Positions 1 to 5,601 of a DNA stretch of 6,702 nt are shown here, piece by piece. The translations under genes and the position numbers were made by a program. Location of the stretch: the NCBI GenBank assembly GCA_007126835.1, contig SLAO01000098.1, positions 1 to 6,702 on the forward strand, given 5' to 3'. The stretch comes from Nitriliruptorales bacterium (GTDB taxonomy: Bacteria; Actinomycetota; Nitriliruptoria; Euzebyales; Egibacteraceae). Position 1 is the stretch's first letter; each line of letters starts with the position of its first letter. The notes beneath the pieces are model-generated. The model saw only the letters and a program-made list of their open reading frames with translations, did no database searches and had not been told where the DNA came from.

Positions 1-500
1 ACCGGCCCGCGGGTCGGCTCCGGCAGGGCCTCGCCCGCCACGATCGTGTCGACGAGCGCCTCCGCGTCCGCCACCGACAGGCACTCGTAGTTGAGGTAGT
101 CCACGGTGACCAGCGGCGCGCCTTCGCAGTTGCCCAGGCACTCGGCGTGCTCCAGCGTGACCGCCCCGTCCGCGCTGGTCTCGTTTTGACCCAACCCGAG
201 CTTGGCGGCCAGCCGCTCGTAGACCTCCTGACCGCCACGGACCGCGCACGAGAACGACGTGCACACGCTGACGAGGTGGCGGCCCATCTCCTGGCGCTTG
301 TACATCGTGTAGAAGGTCGCGACCGCCCCGACCTCGGCCTTGGTGAGCTCGAGAAGCTCTGCGCACTCAGCGACTCCCTCGTCAGACACGTGCCCTTCGA
401 CGTGCTGCACGAGGTGCAGCAACGGCATCAGCGCCGACCGCTTCACCGGGTAGCGGTCGACGAGGGCTTCCGCCTTCGCTCGAAGCTCTGGGGAGAACAC
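1..500 (-). CDS. nuoE: NADH-quinone oxidoreductase subunit E (24 kDa, thioredoxin-like 2Fe-2S), 3' end cut by window edge
   Basis: This is the 24 kDa subunit of the peripheral arm of complex I, which carries the N1a 2Fe-2S cluster and works with NuoF in NADH oxidation on the cytoplasmic side. The visible 166 residues have the helical N-terminal part (LLHLVQHVEGHVSDE around 27-41, then VATFYTMYKR around 60-69) and the thioredoxin-like domain with four cluster cysteines: Cys80 and Cys85 (C-x4-C, CTSFSC) and Cys121 and Cys125 (C-x3-C, CLGNC). The frame runs off the window at the end PEPTRGP, so the stop is not seen. The start is GTG at 498-500. It is preceded by a purine-rich ribosome binding site at 511-519 and is the only start codon in frame before nuoD. 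Unlike the other nuo junctions, 115 bp separate it from nuoD, and that gap is filled by a three-copy repeat. Identification is secure from motifs and gene order. Confidence 0.96.
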   Translation of the reverse strand, partial: MFSPELRAKAEALVDRYPVKRSALMPLLHLVQHVEGHVSDEGVAECAELLELTKAEVGAVATFYTMYKRQEMGRHLVSVCTSFSCAVRGGQEVYERLAAKLGLGQNETSADGAVTLEHAECLGNCEGAPLVTVDYLNYECLSVADAEALVDTIVAGEALPEPTRGP

Positions 501-510
501 GCCCGCTTCG

Positions 511-519
511 TCCTTTCCT
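511..519 (-). promoter_or_regulatory. Ribosome binding site of nuoE
   Basis: On the minus strand this reads AGGAAAGGA, ending 10 nt before the GTG at 500. It is the only purine-rich stretch at a usable distance and supports the GTG as the nuoE start. The spacing is a little long for a strong site. Confidence 0.6.
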
Positions 520-526
520 TTGCACC

Positions 527-613
527 ACCGCTTCGCTGCTTGAGTGCTGTGTCCTACCGCTTCGCTGCTTGAGTGCCCTTCTCCTGTGCCATACCGCTTC
601 GCTGCTTGAGTGC
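527..613 (-). repeat. Three direct copies of a 21-bp repeat in the nuoD-nuoE gap
   Basis: A 21-bp word, beginning GCACTCAAGCAG and ending CGAAGCGGT on the minus strand, occurs without mismatch at 527-547, 556-576 and 593-613. The start-to-start distances are 29 and 37 bp. The two copies nearest nuoD share 26 identical bases (555-580 and 592-617), and the outer one reaches into the nuoD stop codon. A shorter echo (CGAAGCGGG) lies just before the nuoE start. Each copy is followed on the transcript by a purine-rich segment. The array fills most of the gap between two genes that are usually tightly packed. Function is unknown. It could be slippage-derived, a dispersed intergenic repeat, or an RNA element acting on nuoE translation. 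Confidence 0.9.
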
Positions 614-615
614 CC

Positions 616-1941
616 TTACCGATCGACGCCGCCCATGACCGGGTCGACGCTGGCCACGGCGACGATGATGTCGGCGACGCCCAGCCCCTGTGACAGCGCC
701 GGCAGCGCACCGATGTGGATGAAAGACGGGTCCCGCACGTGCACCCGGTACGGCTTGTTCGTTCCGTTCGACGTGACGTGGTAGCCAAGCTCGCCCCGCG
801 GCGACTCGACCGCCTTGTAGACCTGCCCGGCCGGGGCGGTGAAGCCCTCGGTCACGAGCTTGAAGTGGTTGATCAGGGCCTCCATCGACTGGCCCATGAT
901 GCGGGAGATGTACTCGTTGGCGTTGCCGATGCCGTCGGGGCCGAGCGCGAGCTGCGACGGCCAGGCGATCTTGGGGTCGGAGACCATGACCGGGCCGCCG
1001 GGCAGGCTGTTGAGCGCCTGCTCGACGATCGACAGGGACTCGTAGGTCTCCTGAATCCGGATGAGGTAGCGACCGTAAGCGTCGGCGGTGTCAGCCACGG
1101 GCACGTCGAAGTCGTACTGCTCGAAGCCGCAGTAGGGCTGCGACTTGCGCAGGTCGTGGGCGATCCCGGCCGCTCGCAGCGGCGGACCGGTCACGCCGTG
1201 GCTCAGGCACGACTCGGCGTCCATCACCCCCACGCCCTTGTTGCGCTCCATCCAGATCGGGTTCTCGGTGAGCAGGTCCTCGATCTCACCGATCCGCTCG
1301 CGCAGTTCGCGGCAGACCTGGCGGACCCGGGAGTCGAACCCATCGGGGACGTCCTGCGCCAACCCACCCGGTCGGATGTAGGCGTGGTTCATCCGCAGCC
1401 CGCTGACGAACTCGAAGATGTCGAGGATGGTCTCGCGGTCGCGGAAGCCGAAGATCATCGCGGTGGTCGACCCGAGCTCCATCCCCCCGGTCGCCAGCCA
1501 CACCAGGTGACTGGAGACCCGATTGAGCTCGGTCATGATCACCCGGATGGCTTGCGCGCGTTCGGGCACCTCGTCGGTGATGCCGAGGAGCTCCTCGGTG
1601 GCAAGGCAGTAGCCCAGCTCGTTGTGCAGCGGCGCGAGATAATCCATCCGCGTGACGAACGTGACGCCCTGCACCCAGGTCCGGTACTCGGTGTTCTTCT
1701 CGATGCCCGTGTGCAGGTACCCGATGATCGGCCGGTTGTTGACGACCATCTCGCCGTCGAGGGTCAGCTCCATGCGCAGCACGCCGTGGGTCGAGGGGTG
1801 CTGCGGCCCCATGTTGATGACCATGAGGTCGTCCTCGACCGCGTCGGGCAGGTCCTGCCACTCGCCGCTGACGACGGTGTACTCAGGGGGCCGGTCGACC
1901 TCGGAGCCACCGGCGCCCGCGGGGGTGGGCGTCTCGCTCAT
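616..1941 (-). CDS. nuoD: NADH-quinone oxidoreductase subunit D (49 kDa)
   Basis: This 441-residue 49 kDa subunit forms, with NuoB, the quinone pocket at the base of the hydrophilic arm of complex I. It shows the family block GPQHPSTHG (45-53). By alignment from memory, His52 corresponds to the quinone-site histidine and Tyr101 (in TRMDY) to the quinone-site tyrosine; their spacing of 49 residues equals that in the bovine subunit. The 49 kDa signature LHTGIEKNTEYRTW is at 76-89. Other conserved blocks are SSHLVW (143-148), MNHAYIRPGG (184-193) and GPPLRAAG (252-259). The C-terminus SVDPVMGGVDR is typical and ends in TAA. The first 35 residues are a poorly conserved hydrophilic lead. The start is ATG at 1939-1941, 19 bp after the nuoC stop, with only a weak ribosome binding site (GAAGCGAG), so translation may depend partly on nuoC. 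NuoC and NuoD are separate proteins here, unlike the fused NuoCD of enterobacteria. Confidence 0.98.
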   Translation of the reverse strand: MSETPTPAGAGGSEVDRPPEYTVVSGEWQDLPDAVEDDLMVINMGPQHPSTHGVLRMELTLDGEMVVNNRPIIGYLHTGIEKNTEYRTWVQGVTFVTRMDYLAPLHNELGYCLATEELLGITDEVPERAQAIRVIMTELNRVSSHLVWLATGGMELGSTTAMIFGFRDRETILDIFEFVSGLRMNHAYIRPGGLAQDVPDGFDSRVRQVCRELRERIGEIEDLLTENPIWMERNKGVGVMDAESCLSHGVTGPPLRAAGIAHDLRKSQPYCGFEQYDFDVPVADTADAYGRYLIRIQETYESLSIVEQALNSLPGGPVMVSDPKIAWPSQLALGPDGIGNANEYISRIMGQSMEALINHFKLVTEGFTAPAGQVYKAVESPRGELGYHVTSNGTNKPYRVHVRDPSFIHIGALPALSQGLGVADIIVAVASVDPVMGGVDR

Positions 1942-1960
1942 CGCTGCTCGCTTCTGACCG

Positions 1961-2713
1961 TTAGTAGCTGCGCTGGTCGGGCGGTGGGATCACGCCGCCC
2001 TTGTACTGGACGTCGACTCCCCCCAGGGGGTAGTCCTTGCGGTGCGGATGCCCTTCCCACTCCTCGGGCATGAGGATTCGCTCCAGGTTGGGGTGCCCGC
2101 GCACGAACACGCCGAACATGTCGAACAGCTCGCGCTCCATGAAGTCCGCCGAGCGGTACAGCTCCCAGATGGAGTCGATCACCGCATCGTCGTCGTCGGG
2201 CACCTCGGTGCGCACCCGCAGCCAATGGTTGTGCGTGATCGACCGGAGGATGTAGTCGATCTCGAAGCGGCCGACGTCCTCGGTCTCGTAGCTCGGCCAG
2301 CCGGTCGTCTCGCTGGCTTTCTCCACGCGCGTTCCGCCGGGCCAGTGGACGCCCGACAGGTCCGAGAGGAGCTCGCAGCGCACCGCGGGGTCGTCACGGC
2401 AGAAGGCCACGAGGTCGTAGAGCCGCTCGGGGGCGCAGATCAACGTCAGCTCGCCCCGGAACGCGTCGACGGTCAGGTCGTCGAACGCCGCGACGATGTG
2501 ATCGCGCAGAGCGGCGAGCTCGTCTGACAGCGGCCGCTCGGGTCGCGTACGTTCGCGAAGCCGACTGGCCTCGCCTCCGGCCATGTTCGGGTTCGCGCTG
2601 CCCGGGCCACCGCGGCGGTGCAGCGTGTCGGGCTCTCCGGGCTGGTCGACGTCGGTGATGTCGCGGTCGTCGACCTCCTGCTCGATGATCTCGCGTTCGG
2701 TCCCATCACTCAT
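1961..2713 (-). CDS. nuoC: NADH-quinone oxidoreductase subunit C (30 kDa)
   Basis: This is a 250-residue 30 kDa subunit of the peripheral arm, which packs against NuoD and has no redox cofactor. The conserved domain runs from about residue 64 to 240. It contains ELLSDLSGVHWPG (114-126), the 30 kDa signature region ERELFDMFGV to ERILMPEEW (193-219), and GHPHRKDYPLGG (221-232). The first 60 residues are highly charged and acidic (EIIEQEVDDRDITDVD), are not part of the family core and are probably disordered. The chosen start is ATG at 2711-2713, which overlaps the nuoB stop by 8 bp. No clear ribosome binding site precedes it, which fits translational coupling to nuoB. An internal ATG at residue 44 lies closer to the domain and is a possible alternative start. 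An upstream in-frame start at 2785 would add 24 Arg-rich residues inside nuoB and is not favoured. The gene ends in TAA. Confidence 0.96.
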   Translation of the reverse strand: MSDGTEREIIEQEVDDRDITDVDQPGEPDTLHRRGGPGSANPNMAGGEASRLRERTRPERPLSDELAALRDHIVAAFDDLTVDAFRGELTLICAPERLYDLVAFCRDDPAVRCELLSDLSGVHWPGGTRVEKASETTGWPSYETEDVGRFEIDYILRSITHNHWLRVRTEVPDDDDAVIDSIWELYRSADFMERELFDMFGVFVRGHPNLERILMPEEWEGHPHRKDYPLGGVDVQYKGGVIPPPDQRSY

Positions 2714-3365
2714 CGGTCGTCGTCCCCGTCGGCGTGGTGCGACCGGTGCCGCGGGCGAAGTGCCCGACGTGGTCGCGGCCGCCACCCTTGGCTTGCGGCT
2801 GGGTCTGGGCCTGGTCGGGCAGGGTCTCGTCGTCGGGCCCGGGCCACCCGGTGCGGCGCCGGAACTCCTCCATCGACTCGCCCGGCCGCGGGCGCTCCCG
2901 GAGCTGCTCCACCTTGATCTTGTCGTGCAGCTTGAGGATGCCGTCCATCAGCATCTCCGGGCGCGGGGGGCACCCGGGGACGTACATGTCGACGGGGACG
3001 ATGTGATCGACGCCCTGGACGATCGCGTAGTTGTTGAACATGCCACCCGACGACGCGCACACGCCCATCGATAGCACCCACTTGGGGTCTGCCATCTGGT
3101 CGTAGATGTTGCGCAGGACGGGGCCCATCTTCTGGCTGACACGCCCGGCGACGATCATGAGGTCGGCCTGACGGGGGCTGGCGCGGAAGACCTCCTGGCC
3201 GAACCGGGACAGGTCATAGTGCGCCCCGCCCGTCGACATCATCTCGATCGCGCAGCACGCCAACCCGAACGTCGCCGGCCACAGCGATCCTGAGCGTCCC
3301 CAGCCGACGAACTTCTCCACGTTGGTGAGCAGGATCCCGCTGGGCAGCTGAGCCTCTAGTCCCAT
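2706..3365 (-). CDS. nuoB: NADH-quinone oxidoreductase subunit B (PSST, cluster N2)
   Basis: This 219-residue protein carries the terminal 4Fe-4S cluster N2, which hands electrons to quinone at the NuoB-NuoD interface. All four ligands are visible: the tandem Cys37-Cys38 (GLACCAIEM), Cys103 (GVCASSGGMF) and Cys132 (VPGCPPRPE). The core matches the family up to about residue 155. The last roughly 60 residues are hydrophilic and low in complexity (PDQAQTQPQAKGGGRD, then GTGRTTPTGTTTDE), making the protein longer than minimal NuoB; this tail is likely disordered. The ATG at 3363-3365 overlaps the nuoA end by 10 bp. GAGGTGG is placed 6 nt upstream inside nuoA. The end overlaps nuoC by 8 bp, so nuoA, B and C are almost certainly translated from one message. 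Confidence 0.98.
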   Translation of the reverse strand: MGLEAQLPSGILLTNVEKFVGWGRSGSLWPATFGLACCAIEMMSTGGAHYDLSRFGQEVFRASPRQADLMIVAGRVSQKMGPVLRNIYDQMADPKWVLSMGVCASSGGMFNNYAIVQGVDHIVPVDMYVPGCPPRPEMLMDGILKLHDKIKVEQLRERPRPGESMEEFRRRTGWPGPDDETLPDQAQTQPQAKGGGRDHVGHFARGTGRTTPTGTTTDE

Positions 3366-3721
3366 TCCAGGCCACCTCGACGCAGGATGTAGTAGTACGA
3401 CTCGAACAGCAGGAGCACGAAGATCGCCATCGCCCAGAACGCGAACCAGCCGAGGTCACGCAGCACGACCGCCCACGGGTGGAGGAAGATGGCCTCCACG
3501 TCGAAGATGATGAACAACATGGCGATCACGTAGAACTTCACGCTGAAGCGCCCGAGCCGCGGGTCGGTCTCGTCGCCGGGGATGATCCCCGACTCGTAGG
3601 CCGCACGCTTCGTCGGGTTGGGGTTCTTGGGCCCGAGGAAGCTCGCGACGAGCATCGAGACCCCCACGAACGTGAAGGCGATCACGAAGAGCAGCAGCAG
3701 CGGCAGGTACTCCGCGAGCAT
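3356..3721 (-). CDS. nuoA: NADH-quinone oxidoreductase subunit A (membrane)
   Basis: This 121-residue membrane subunit sits next to the quinone channel of complex I. Three hydrophobic segments are visible: about 5-29, 62-82 and 90-112. The long loop between the first two carries the family word YESG (42-45), where many bacterial NuoA have YECG, so the loop cysteine is replaced by serine. Acidic residues in IIFDVEAIFLHPWA (Asp74, Glu76) are conserved in the family. The start is ATG at 3719-3721. GGAGG at 3731-3735 is 9 nt upstream, with AAGGTG closer in. The longer open frame to 3814 adds only Arg-rich residues that do not resemble NuoA, and a GTG two codons upstream would sit too near the ribosome binding site. 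A 136-bp gap to the reductase gene holds a hairpin and a possible promoter. The gene overlaps nuoB by 10 bp. Confidence 0.97.
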   Translation of the reverse strand: MLAEYLPLLLLFVIAFTFVGVSMLVASFLGPKNPNPTKRAAYESGIIPGDETDPRLGRFSVKFYVIAMLFIIFDVEAIFLHPWAVVLRDLGWFAFWAMAIFVLLLFESYYYILRRGGLEWD

Positions 3722-3801
3722 CGTCACCTTCCTCCGGCTGTGGGTTCGCAGGGTGCCCAATGTCGGTGATTTTGCACGGGCGCGGACACGCCAGGGGCGA
3801 C

Positions 3802-3831
3802 CGCGGGATCCCACCCTACGGGGGTCCCGCG
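3802..3831. repeat. GC-rich inverted repeat between the reductase gene and nuoA
   Basis: The arms at 3802-3812 and 3821-3831 pair over 11 positions, with one G-U on the plus strand (a C-A mismatch on the minus-strand RNA), around an 8-nt loop. The hairpin lies 27 bp after the reductase stop codon and 80 bp before nuoA. No T-run follows it in the direction of transcription, so it is not a standard intrinsic terminator. It may damp read-through, be an mRNA processing or stability element, or be a protein site. The putative -10 of a nuoA promoter occupies its loop. Confidence 0.6.
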
Positions 3832-3842
3832 CGCACCTCCAA
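3813..3842 (-). promoter_or_regulatory. Possible secondary promoter for nuoA
   Basis: On the minus strand TTGGAG (3842-3837) and TAGGGT (3818-3813) are separated by 18 bp, and transcription would start about 85 bp before nuoA. The -10 hexamer and spacer length are the same as in the stronger candidate upstream of the reductase gene. The -35 is only a partial match. In GC-rich DNA such matches arise by chance, and the overlap with the hairpin could equally mean that the sequence is kept for RNA structure. Confidence 0.3.
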
Positions 3843-3857
3843 ACCTCCGCACGGTGC

Positions 3858-5177
3858 TCATGCGGCCGGTGCCACCCGAGACAGCGTGTTGATCACCACG
3901 TCGGTGGCGTCCTGTGACCGCCGGTTGATCAGGTGCGCCATGGTGCGGAACACGAAGTCCATCAGCCTGCGACGAGGCATTCCATAGTCCCGCGCGACGC
4001 GCATGACCGTGGGATGGCCGAACGCCCACACGAACACGCGGCCAAGCGTGTAGTACCCGCCCCACGCGTCGGCGACGGCCTCGGGATACGCCGAAAGCGG
4101 CACGTCCGAGCGGGCATCGAGCGCCGCATCGACCGCCGACGCGGCGAACGCCGCCGCCTCGATCGCGTAGCTGATGCCCTCGCCGTTGAACGGGTTGACC
4201 ATGCCGCCGGCGTCCCCGACCAGCAGCACGCCCTTGTAGAGCATCGGCCGGCGATTGTGCGCCATCGGCAACCCTGCGCTGCGGGGCCGGCCGACCATGG
4301 TCTCCGGTGTGATCTCCCACTCGGGAGGAAACCCCGCGGCCCATTCCTCTAGGACCTTGCGGTAGCTGGTGCCTCCGAAGTGGTCCGACGAGTTCAACAG
4401 CCCCCACCCGACGTTGACCTGCCCATCGTCAAGCGGGAACAGCCACCCGTACCCGGGCAGCAGCTCACCGGGGGCCCCCGTGCGCGGGTCTGCCGGCGTG
4501 CGCATCTCCAGGTAGCCCTCCATGCGGTCGGTCTGCGACCGAGGGCTCTCGTAGTACGCCCGGATGGCGACCCCCATGGGCCGCGCGTCGTCCCGATGCA
4601 GCCCCAGCGCCACGCTGAACCGGCTGGAGCCACCATCGCAGGCCAGCACCAGCGGGGCCCGCACGGTGCCCTCCTCGGTCGACCCGTCGGGGTGGGTGCG
4701 GCGGTAGCGGACCCCGGCGACGCGCTGCTGGGACGAGGTCAGGTACACCGGCTCGGTGGCCTCGGTCTGCTCCCACAGCTCGGCGCCGGCCTTGACCGCG
4801 TGGGTCGCCAGCGTGTGGTCGAACAGGGCGCGCGTGGCGGTGACCGAGTGCGAGGGGAAGTCGGGCAGCTCCGGCCACGGCAGGTCCAAGACCACGCCTC
4901 CCCCGTGCATGCGTAGGCCCTCCTGACGGTGCCAGCCCGCCGGGATGCCCTCGGACTCGTCGGTCAGGCCCAGGGACGCCAGCGCCTTGACCGCCCGGGG
5001 GGTGAGCGCGTCGCCGCAGACCTTGTCGCGCGGGAACGCCGCCTTTTCGAGGACGATGACGTGTCGGCCGGCGTCGGCGAGGAAGCGTGCCGCGGCAGCG
5101 CCGGCAGGGCCGGCCCCCACGACCACGACGTCGGCGTGGGTGACCGCAGTCGGGGCACCGGCGGCCTGGTCCGACAC
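3858..5177 (-). CDS. menJ: Geranylgeranyl reductase family FAD-dependent oxidoreductase (probable menaquinone tail reductase, MenJ-like)
   Basis: This 439-residue flavoprotein belongs to the geranylgeranyl reductase family, which saturates double bonds in prenyl chains. An N-terminal Rossmann fold has GAGPAG at 21-26 with Glu44 (VLEK) at the expected adenine-ribose position. KVCGDALTPRAV (52-63) is the family's second conserved block, with Cys54. ACDGGSS (179-185) and GDAGGMVNPFNGEGI (321-335) are the later FAD-binding motifs. PGYGWLFP (241-248) matches the family's aromatic substrate-domain motif. In mycobacteria the homologue MenJ reduces one isoprene unit of menaquinone. Placement between menG and nuoA, in an organism likely to use menaquinone, makes the same role the best inference, but archaeal-type lipid or carotenoid substrates cannot be excluded from sequence. 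The start is GTG at 5175-5177 behind a strong ribosome binding site. The gene ends in TGA. A long leader with a Rex-like operator precedes it. Confidence 0.9.
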   Translation of the reverse strand: MSDQAAGAPTAVTHADVVVVGAGPAGAAAARFLADAGRHVIVLEKAAFPRDKVCGDALTPRAVKALASLGLTDESEGIPAGWHRQEGLRMHGGGVVLDLPWPELPDFPSHSVTATRALFDHTLATHAVKAGAELWEQTEATEPVYLTSSQQRVAGVRYRRTHPDGSTEEGTVRAPLVLACDGGSSRFSVALGLHRDDARPMGVAIRAYYESPRSQTDRMEGYLEMRTPADPRTGAPGELLPGYGWLFPLDDGQVNVGWGLLNSSDHFGGTSYRKVLEEWAAGFPPEWEITPETMVGRPRSAGLPMAHNRRPMLYKGVLLVGDAGGMVNPFNGEGISYAIEAAAFAASAVDAALDARSDVPLSAYPEAVADAWGGYYTLGRVFVWAFGHPTVMRVARDYGMPRRRLMDFVFRTMAHLINRRSQDATDVVINTLSRVAPAA

Positions 5178-5179
5178 GA

Positions 5180-5188
5180 CTCCTCCTC
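5180..5188 (-). promoter_or_regulatory. Strong ribosome binding site of the reductase gene
   Basis: The minus strand reads GAGGAGGAG, two bases before the GTG at 5177. The internal AGGAGG is 4-5 nt from the start codon. This decides in favour of the GTG over later in-frame GTG codons inside the Rossmann fold. Confidence 0.75.
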
Positions 5189-5266
5189 GCTCGTCTTCGG
5201 TCGTCCGCGCTGGCGCGGGCTACTGGCGCGGGCGGTGTCCTGCCTACTCGGTCCTGCGTGGGTCGT

Positions 5267-5327
5267 GCTGCGGTTCTCGCGCTGCTCTCGCGCTGCGGTT
5301 CTCGCGCTGCGGTTCTAGCGCTGCGCC
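5267..5327 (-). repeat. 14-bp tandem repeat in the leader
   Basis: On the minus strand the unit GCGAGAACCGCAGC is repeated head to tail. Units lie at 5267-5280, 5281-5291 (shortened by 3 bp), 5292-5305 and 5306-5319 (one change), with a partial unit to 5327. The length steps 14/11/14/14 are not uniformly codon-sized, which argues against a conserved peptide. It looks like replication slippage. Any role in leader RNA structure or copy-number variation is untested. Confidence 0.88.
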
Positions 5328-5446
5328 AGGCGTCGGGCCGCCAGCTGCGGGTGGCCGAGTCTGCCGGAGCCCTGCGGCGCTCGTCGCGGTCATCTCGCGG
5401 TGAGGCCACAGTGATCGCGGCATGTCCGGCGCGGTCAACGAGCGAC

Positions 5447-5476
5447 ACCCTAGCAGCCGCGCAACTTGATTGTGAA
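5447..5476 (-). promoter_or_regulatory. Putative promoter of the reductase-nuo operon
   Basis: On the minus strand, TTCACA (5476-5471, one base from TTGACA) is followed after 18 bp by TAGGGT (5452-5447), a TANNNT-type -10 common in actinobacteria. Transcription would start near 5440. The -35 lies inside the Rex-like palindrome, the expected geometry for repression by blocking polymerase. It sits 114 bp after the menG stop, with no other promoter-like pair in the gap. Confidence 0.6.
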
Positions 5477-5487
5477 CGGCTTCACAA
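5470..5487. promoter_or_regulatory. Rex-type operator (redox repressor site)
   Basis: TTGTGAACGGCTTCACAA is a perfect 7-4-7 inverted repeat. It matches the general Rex consensus TTGTGAAN4TTCACAA and the Streptomyces form TGTGAACN3TTCACA at every fixed position. Rex senses NADH/NAD+ and is known to control nuo in Streptomyces coelicolor, so the site fits its neighbours. The core also satisfies the CRP/GlxR pattern TGTGAN6TCACA, so a cAMP-receptor-type regulator is the main alternative. Binding is inferred from sequence only. Confidence 0.8.
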
Positions 5488-5601
5488 GTGTGGTGCGCTG
5501 ACCGCGCAAGGCACTTCGCCCGTGGGGTTTGAGGTCGGTTGGCCTGCGTGTCCGACGCAGTCCATCGCGCCGGCGACAGGGGTTGCGGGTGAGCCCGGGT
5601 G

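Larger units (their letters stand above)
5178..5446 (-). other. Long untranslated leader of the reductase-nuo transcript
   Basis: No gene is convincing between the putative promoter and the reductase start, so about 260 nt of leader is inferred. From the promoter end it holds: about 110 nt with no feature I recognise; a 14-bp tandem repeat at 5267-5327; an 11-bp direct repeat (GCCCGCGCCAG) at 5223-5233 and 5210-5220; a GC palindrome at 5205-5218; then the ribosome binding site. An open frame of 59 codons across the repeats (stop at 5244) lacks a ribosome binding site and has a composition dictated by the repeat. Confidence 0.45.

Noticed and set aside
147..572. Plus-strand open frame opposite nuoE
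   Set aside because: It is antisense to nuoE, whose four cluster cysteines are read on the minus strand.
554..592. A 12-codon mini-gene (MAQEKGTQAAKR) within the nuoD-nuoE repeats
   Set aside because: It has no clear ribosome binding site and is created by the repeat sequence itself. It could be a leader peptide, but nothing beyond an ATG and a stop supports it.
527..613. CRISPR-like array
   Set aside because: There are only three copies, the spacers are 8 and 16 bp, there are no cas genes, and the position inside an operon gap does not fit.
715..2073. A 452-codon open frame on the plus strand
   Set aside because: It is antisense to nuoD and the end of nuoC, both firmly identified by motif. 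Long antisense frames are common in GC-rich genes, and its translation is low-complexity Val/Asp/Arg/His-rich with no family resemblance.
5544..5560. Possible terminator after menG: 6-bp stem CTGCGT/ACGCAG with a 5-nt loop
   Set aside because: The stem is short, there is no T-run on either side, and such stems are frequent in DNA this GC-rich.
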